Of a DNA stretch of 42,900 bases, positions 38,499 through 42,900 are shown in pieces. Both the position numbers and the translations under genes were made by a program. This DNA is from a virus: IMG/VR virus record IMGVR_UViG_3300033148_002070, positions 1 through 42,900 of that record; one strand, given 5' to 3'. Position 1 is the first letter of the stretch. Every line of letters starts with the position of its first letter. Under the pieces are notes generated by a model. It was not told where the DNA came from. It saw only the letters and a list, made by a program, of their open reading frames with translations, and searched no databases.

Positions 38499-38770
38499 GG
38501 CTTCTTACCCGCGATTAATGAATGTTTCTGTACATGTGAATATCGGTTATACCAATAGATTTTATGGGCTGGGCTATTGAATATCTTATCTACATTAGCA
38601 GGAGTTTTAACTGGTCGGGGGCTAGTGTCTTTAAATAAATATATAACCAGTGTCAAAGCTATTAGCGCAAAAGCCCAGAACGCTGTCCATCCGACAAAAT
38701 AAAATAAAGCACCTACGAATAGATAGGCAGGGATGTTATATGCAATGTCTGAAATATCTTGTTTACTCAT
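38495..38770 (-). CDS. Two-TM membrane protein (91 aa)
   Basis: Two hydrophobic segments (about residues 13-28 and 30-46; YLFVGALFYFVGW and AFALIALTLVIYLF) form a hairpin, followed by a basic tail (SPRPVKTPANVDKIF) ending GKKP. Holin-like in topology, located in the late operon, so it is a second holin or antiholin candidate. It overlaps the Tat-signal gene by one base. Confidence 0.65.
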   Translation of the reverse strand: MSKQDISDIAYNIPAYLFVGALFYFVGWTAFWAFALIALTLVIYLFKDTSPRPVKTPANVDKIFNSPAHKIYWYNRYSHVQKHSLIAGKKP

Positions 38771-39018
38771 TAGAACTTAATTCCTTCGGTAAGATAAGAC
38801 TCAAAGCTTTCTATCCACTCTTTTCGAAACGCTTTATTTCTAGCCTGTTCACTTGACGATAAATAAATGTCTTTTGCAGGTATGTGTTCTGCGCCTTTGT
38901 CTGTTATCTTAACCACCGACCTGCCGAACAGAGTTAAATCACTATCAGCTAATGCTCGGCTTGTTTGTGTTAAAGCTATTGCTGAACCTGCTATCTTTAA
39001 GAAATCACGTCTTTTCAT
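38770..39018 (-). CDS. Tat-signal-bearing small exported protein (82 aa)
   Basis: Start is set at ATG 39018 (MKRRDFLKIAGSAIALT) since GGTGA lies 7 nt before it; an ATG at 39027 has no proper SD spacing. Residues 2-7 K-R-R-D-F-L-K are a full twin-arginine motif, followed by a hydrophobic helix and an A-L-A cleavage site at about residue 24. The mature part (about 58 aa) is polar with no recognised domain. A Tat-exported protein encoded by a phage is unusual. It would reach the periplasm folded through the host Tat system. Confidence 0.7.
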   Translation of the reverse strand: MKRRDFLKIAGSAIALTQTSRALADSDLTLFGRSVVKITDKGAEHIPAKDIYLSSSEQARNKAFRKEWIESFESYLTEGIKF

Positions 39019-39038
39019 ATCATTCACCGTCGATTTGT

Positions 39039-39146
39039 TTAATATCCATTCGCTATCATTGTTTTACCCGTGTGCTTAATAAGCTTCTTTTTCTTCTTCT
39101 TAGCTTTTTTCTTCTTTGGGTCTTCTTTTGATTTTGCTTTAGGCAT
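39039..39146 (-). CDS. Lysine-rich micropeptide (35 aa)
   Basis: ATG at 39146-39144 and TAA at 39041-39039. About half the residues are Lys, with a run K-K-K-K-A-K-K-K-K-K-K in the middle. It could bind DNA or membrane lipids, or be a spurious ORF over an A-rich sequence; position between two genes in the same direction slightly favours it being real. Confidence 0.4.
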   Translation of the reverse strand: MPKAKSKEDPKKKKAKKKKKKLIKHTGKTMIANGY

Positions 39147-39156
39147 GTCGTCTCCT

Positions 39157-41157
39157 TTATTCCTTAGTGGTTATGGTTATTACCGAGTCATCGCAATCAG
39201 TAGCAGAAAACTTATAAGTAATGACCGCGCCGTTTGTATCAGCAGATGTTAAATCTATTTCGTACATACCATCACTAACTTCTGATATAACTCCGTTTGT
39301 CGCTACAAAGGCTGCATTATCTATTCGCATCTCACCAGTAACGGTTTTCCCTGTTGCCGCAGTATAATGATCCGTGGCTAATACCATTGGGAACGGGAAG
39401 TTACTGAATATCGCGTTTTTAGTGATATCGCCATTTCCTGATAAATCAGTCTGGGTTATTACATTAACGTCTAGCTCATTAGCCTTAGTGAAGGCCATTT
39501 GATCTGTTTTAGTTTTAATTGCATCTAATTGAGTTGAATTACTATCCATTTCTTGCCTATTCTCAATAACAGTCGGCGCTGGCTTTGCTGCATGACGTGA
39601 AACAAGCCTATCGGTAAATAAAGTTGCGCTAGTCAGGCCTGTGCCTACATAGCTAATGAGAATCTTGTTTAAATTGGCTCCCGTTCCCGTATAATCGTCC
39701 AATAATGTGTATACAATAACTGAATTTGGAACCCCAGTCGCAACTCCTTCAATACCACCAATTCGAGCCCGTGTTGATGTAACCCAGTTATAAGCATACA
39801 CATCTAAAGAATTGCCCTCCCCTTCTAGCCTCCCATCAAAAGCTATGCTTGGCGCAATATTATCATTACCTATGTCGAACTGGTAATCTATATCAATATT
39901 TCCGGCAGCATCAGAAACCTCATGGTGAACTCCATCTAGTTCATGAGTAGCAGTGTAAGTATTAACTTCGGTGCCTGTTGTTAATGTTCTGGATTCTGCC
40001 GCTACAGATGGGGCGGCTGCTCCCGTTGTTATATTGGAAACCGCTGTATCATCATACAAAGAAGTAGAAAGCATCACATACGCTGATGTAGCATTTGGAA
40101 TATCAGCCCATACTCCTGCTATTGTTGCTATTTTAGTTGCGCCATCATAAGCCAGGCATAATCCTGCTTGATCTGCTGCGAAACCGCTGCGAATAAAAAT
40201 AGTTTGCCCTCTATATGCGTTGTCTTTACTTGAAGCTAAAGCATTAAGCGTGATGGTTGTAAGTGTTCCGCCTTGCGCTAAACCTTCATTTACATGCTCA
40301 CGACCCGTATCACCCTCAATAAGATACTCACTAGTATCGTCAGGGTTCACTTTCCAGTCACGGTCAACAGTACAGATTTTGGTTATTCCGTCATATTGAA
40401 GAACTAACCTTGATTGTCCTGCACCCGTACCGTCAACAATAGATACTCTGGATGGGTCATAAGCCCCATTAATAGCAGATGCCCCCGTATCTAATTGAAT
40501 TTGATTATTCCCAGTACCTGCTCCCTGCGCTGTATCTTGTCGAATTGTAGTAGCGGCTAGATTTCTTAATAGTTTACCGCTTGATTGAGCGATATTGTGA
40601 TTAGCTTTACTTATCACCCTATCCCAAATAGCTTTTGCAATTTCGATCATGCCTGTTGCTGTGCTAGAAATTGCGTCTAATCCGGTTGCGGCAAGCGAGA
40701 ACCCTGTTTTATTGGTTAATGTTGTTACAGTGGCTACTGTATCTGCTGCTGGATCAAAATAAGAACCAGCAACTAGTGTCCTAGCTATCATTTCTGCATC
40801 AGTTGGGCCATCATAGTCGGTTAGTGCCGTGTCGCATTCTGTATTTACTTGAGCTGTTGTAATGTCTTGCAGCTCTGAAACGATCTTAGTATCTGTTTTA
40901 ATCGTAAAATGCGCGGTGATTGCGCTGGCATGAGTAAATGAAAGAGCGACTATATCCCCGTTCGTTTCAGCTGCCAACAAATCGAATGACCATAAGCCGT
41001 TACCTTCGTGAGCCGGTGTAACATCGCCTATTGCTGTCTGAGTGCCGCCGTCTAGCGTGTAATAACCTACGGGTGTGCCGGTCGTTATATCGCTGCCATC
41101 TGTGGCGCTAACTAATCCAACGCTAAACCCTGTAACGGCTGTATTCTTTTTAAACAT
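39157..41157 (-). CDS. Large beta-rich virion or adhesion protein with duplicated terminal domains (666 aa)
   Basis: The N-terminal about 90 residues and C-terminal about 90 residues share a beta-sandwich-like pattern (G-L-W-S-F-D-L-L-A-A-E-T-N-G-D-I-V versus M-Y-E-I-D-L-T-S-A-D-T-N-G-A-V-I). The middle is Thr/Ala/Asp-rich with short strands, plus a helical stretch of TDAEMIARTL type. This looks like a structural or carbohydrate-binding protein rather than an enzyme. Its place early in the late operon, before the terminase, is unusual for tail proteins. The start overlaps the previous stop by one base. Confidence 0.65.
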   Translation of the reverse strand: MFKKNTAVTGFSVGLVSATDGSDITTGTPVGYYTLDGGTQTAIGDVTPAHEGNGLWSFDLLAAETNGDIVALSFTHASAITAHFTIKTDTKIVSELQDITTAQVNTECDTALTDYDGPTDAEMIARTLVAGSYFDPAADTVATVTTLTNKTGFSLAATGLDAISSTATGMIEIAKAIWDRVISKANHNIAQSSGKLLRNLAATTIRQDTAQGAGTGNNQIQLDTGASAINGAYDPSRVSIVDGTGAGQSRLVLQYDGITKICTVDRDWKVNPDDTSEYLIEGDTGREHVNEGLAQGGTLTTITLNALASSKDNAYRGQTIFIRSGFAADQAGLCLAYDGATKIATIAGVWADIPNATSAYVMLSTSLYDDTAVSNITTGAAAPSVAAESRTLTTGTEVNTYTATHELDGVHHEVSDAAGNIDIDYQFDIGNDNIAPSIAFDGRLEGEGNSLDVYAYNWVTSTRARIGGIEGVATGVPNSVIVYTLLDDYTGTGANLNKILISYVGTGLTSATLFTDRLVSRHAAKPAPTVIENRQEMDSNSTQLDAIKTKTDQMAFTKANELDVNVITQTDLSGNGDITKNAIFSNFPFPMVLATDHYTAATGKTVTGEMRIDNAAFVATNGVISEVSDGMYEIDLTSADTNGAVITYKFSATDCDDSVITITTKE

Positions 41158-42257
41158 TACATAAATCCTATTGAGGTATTCACATTATACGCCCATGCAG
41201 GCTGAAATCCACCAGCGCCAGCCGTAAAAATATCACTCGCGCCAATATCCGGCGATGGGCTCGTGGTGTTTCTGGTGTTGCCTACAATATCTAAACTAAA
41301 GTCTTGTCTTGCATCCGGCTCACTGCCTACTCGATTTACCGCGTTACCGATTAATAAGTTACCGGCTGACTCATCTAATAATTGATAGTCTTCTGTGCCT
41401 GCCGTGATGTTCTTGAATATTGCATAACTACCGCTTGATTGAGTGGTAGCGGTTACGGTTAAGCTTTCTTGTGCGTTAGTTGCTATGCCACGAGAAGTTA
41501 GTGAGGCGTCAGAACTTGCGTTGTTTGTACCTACCCAATTTGTTGTACCTGTCTCAGTTACGTTAGCAAAATCATTACCATTAGCAGTATCAAAACAACC
41601 AGTATTATAAATATTAAGGTTATTAGTAACACCCGTGCCGCCAGTTCGTGAGCTTATGCCGCCTGATTCTGCCTCGCCTGCCACTCCACATTGGACAATC
41701 GTACAATAATCGACGTTAACAGTTTGCGTATTGGTTACATTTTCCCAGCTCTGGACATTAATTCCAGCTCTGTTGAATCCGTAGATAATACAATTATCAA
41801 TGGAATAGCTGCACGTCCAGTTACCAGTGTAAATGCCGTCCTGATCTGACGTGTTGTTTTCCGTCCAGATTATGCAGCGTGAAATAAGTACGTCATTTGT
41901 ATTGGCTGTAATTCTAACGCTTTCGTGCGAACTTACCGCACCTGTCACTCTTATCTCTATATCGTCAACACGGGTAAAGTCATCGGATATTGTAATAAGT
42001 CCAGCACCAGTTCCAGCAACCCTTGCATGGGTTGTACCCGCTATCCCTGAGTGCTTATTACCAGATGCCGCAGTCAACCACACATAGTTTGCGATGGTTG
42101 GTGTTCCCGTTACTCCCGCAATAGTAGCGCCTGCATAAAAAGCGGTATCAGCTAACTCGCCTTTCCAGAAACCTGATGTTACATCGCTTGCCGCTTCCCA
42201 TAGTGCGATAGTGGTATAGGTTTGACCAGAGCCAATTAGGAATGTTTGGTCAGCCAT
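41157..42257 (-). CDS. Parallel beta-helix protein (366 aa)
   Basis: Residues about 95-230 show regularly spaced strands and Cys/Gly turns of a right-handed beta-helix (DVLISRCIIW, YSIDNCIIYGFNRAGINV, NVDYCTIVQCG, NLNIYNTGCF), like pectate-lyase-fold phage proteins. The N-terminal part is Thr/Gly-rich; the C-terminus ends in a Gly-rich tail. No catalytic residues identified. It probably is a virion surface or host-polysaccharide-recognition protein. Overlaps the upstream gene by 8 nt. Confidence 0.7.
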   Translation of the reverse strand: MADQTFLIGSGQTYTTIALWEAASDVTSGFWKGELADTAFYAGATIAGVTGTPTIANYVWLTAASGNKHSGIAGTTHARVAGTGAGLITISDDFTRVDDIEIRVTGAVSSHESVRITANTNDVLISRCIIWTENNTSDQDGIYTGNWTCSYSIDNCIIYGFNRAGINVQSWENVTNTQTVNVDYCTIVQCGVAGEAESGGISSRTGGTGVTNNLNIYNTGCFDTANGNDFANVTETGTTNWVGTNNASSDASLTSRGIATNAQESLTVTATTQSSGSYAIFKNITAGTEDYQLLDESAGNLLIGNAVNRVGSEPDARQDFSLDIVGNTRNTTSPSPDIGASDIFTAGAGGFQPAWAYNVNTSIGFM

Positions 42258-42696
42258 TTATACCTTTACCTGTTTCTTTGTTTCTGAATTGTGGCGCTAT
42301 TTGATTGCGGGTCGACTCGATATAACCGGTATCATCAAGGATAGTTTTTACTGCCTGCGGTAGCGCATTTAGATTGATAGACCAAGCTTTTCGGGATACT
42401 TGCACGAATCTATCTACACTATCAGGAGCTAAAAATTCAGGGTCAGCGATATGCGCAGGGCGCGTGCGAGGCGTTAAATATTCCTGCGCATCTTCTACCG
42501 TCATGTCAGTGATTTGAATGATTTTGAAGTTACCGCTCCATTCGTCAGTATTGCCGTGCTTCGCTAGGTGAGCGCGTTTATCTTCTCTCGACCCCCATGC
42601 ATGGCCGTTAGGCATAACAGCGATAATATCCCCTACTCTATGCCCTTTAGCGGCATTATTTCCTTTGTTGTATGTTATTACCGCAAGCTCACACAT
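42250..42696 (-). CDS. Hypothetical late protein (148 aa)
   Basis: Begins MCELAVITYNKG. A compact alpha/beta N-terminal half (RVGDIIAVMPNGHAWG) and a linker, then a helical C-terminal half (FVQVSRKAWSINLNALPQAV). No signal or membrane segment. Second gene after the membrane protein in the late operon. Not recognised; a small head or adaptor role is possible. Confidence 0.65.
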   Translation of the reverse strand: MCELAVITYNKGNNAAKGHRVGDIIAVMPNGHAWGSREDKRAHLAKHGNTDEWSGNFKIIQITDMTVEDAQEYLTPRTRPAHIADPEFLAPDSVDRFVQVSRKAWSINLNALPQAVKTILDDTGYIESTRNQIAPQFRNKETGKGING

Positions 42697-42705
42697 TTAT
42701 TAACC

Positions 42706-42900
42706 TTAATCTTTATTAGGCTTCTTTTTGCCGAATGCCATGTGACTACTTAGCATGTGAGCGCCGAAGAAAAATGCAATTATCGACAGTGTACCGCCTA
42801 CCATAACCGTTCCGAATGCGATCTCTAAATAAAACTTAGCTATTTCCATGTCTAGCGGCGCTACCATAAACACGACAGCAAGCATTAATAACTGGGCTTT
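42706..42900 (-). CDS. Small two-TM membrane protein, holin candidate (start codon lies at window bases 3..1)
   Basis: The visible 64 codons begin KAQLLML and end GKKKPNKD. If the ends are joined, the ATG is at bases 3-1 with SD GGGAG 9 nt upstream, giving a 65-aa protein. It has two hydrophobic segments (about residues 2-17 and 30-50), a short acidic loop (LDMEIAKF) and a lysine-rich C-terminal tail. This size and charge pattern is typical of small class II holins, and it is the second gene of the late operon. No endolysin is adjacent, so holin is inference; it could be another inner-membrane protein. Confidence 0.65.
   Translation of the reverse strand, partial: KAQLLMLAVVFMVAPLDMEIAKFYLEIAFGTVMVGGTLSIIAFFFGAHMLSSHMAFGKKKPNKD

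Noticed and set aside
1-42900. Integrase, transposase, insertion sequence, CRISPR array or diversity-generating retroelement
   Set aside because: No tyrosine or serine recombinase motifs, no reverse transcriptase, no regularly spaced repeats and no terminal inverted repeats were seen.

Overview
The window reads as one complete tailed-phage genome of podovirus type (T7/BPP-1-like virion order), AT-rich and probably infecting a Gram-negative, likely gammaproteobacterial, host. The evidence is terminase, portal, scaffold, capsid, two tail-tube proteins, T7-like internal virion proteins and a giant ejected protein in canonical order, with no ribosomal, tRNA or metabolic genes. The host assignment is inference: promoters are plain sigma70-like, there is a Tat signal peptide, and the accessory genes resemble those of proteobacterial phages. 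The two window ends fit together. On the minus strand the last two bases of the 57-aa gene at 1..173 (TG) plus the base at 42900 (A) make a TGA stop, and bases 3..1 make an ATG that opens the membrane-protein frame ending at 42706. So the window is most simply a circular or circularly permuted 42.9-kb genome cut at a gene junction.

Layout. (A) 701-4803, minus: a leftward early block of about 14 very small unknown genes, started by a divergent promoter next to a small HTH gene (4597-4803) and ended by a putative homing endonuclease. (B) 4957-13400, plus: a rightward early block. It holds about 18 tiny genes, then a recombination and nuclease module (Rad52-like annealing protein, DnaQ/PolB-like 3'-5' exonuclease, NinB, Ref-like HNH nuclease, VRR-type nuclease), an M15 peptidase and two more HNH homing endonucleases. 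(C) 13532-42900 and across the junction to 173, minus: a late block of about 30 kb. In transcription order it has a holin-like membrane protein, two large beta-rich proteins, a Tat-signal protein, TerS, TerL, portal, scaffold, major capsid with its own promoter and terminator, a duplicated tail tubular A protein, a large tail protein, a GNAT protein, gp14/gp15-like internal proteins, a 2214-aa polyvalent protein and a tail fibre or tailspike.

No RNA polymerase, DNA polymerase, primase, helicase, integrase or reverse transcriptase was found. The phage probably uses host replication and host RNA polymerase and brings recombination enzymes. The most unusual content is not protein-coding. There are several structured RNA candidates on the plus strand: a short terminator-ended RNA at about 605-719, a compact junction at 7128-7197, a multi-hairpin region at 7536-7870 behind a good promoter, and a cloverleaf-like element merging into a terminator at 10646-10741. 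All three homing endonuclease genes have extended -10 promoters, one endonuclease insertion leaves a fossil start of the exonuclease gene, and a doubly frameshifted gene lies at 312-588.

The genes work together as a conventional virulent or replication-dependent podovirus: early small proteins reshape the host, recombinases process DNA for headful-type packaging (inferred from the Sf6-like TerS and the circular map), and the late operon builds the particle. The internal proteins and the polyvalent protein, which has two ADP-ribosyltransferase-like, two acetyltransferase-like and one metallopeptidase-like domains, are likely ejected into the host.
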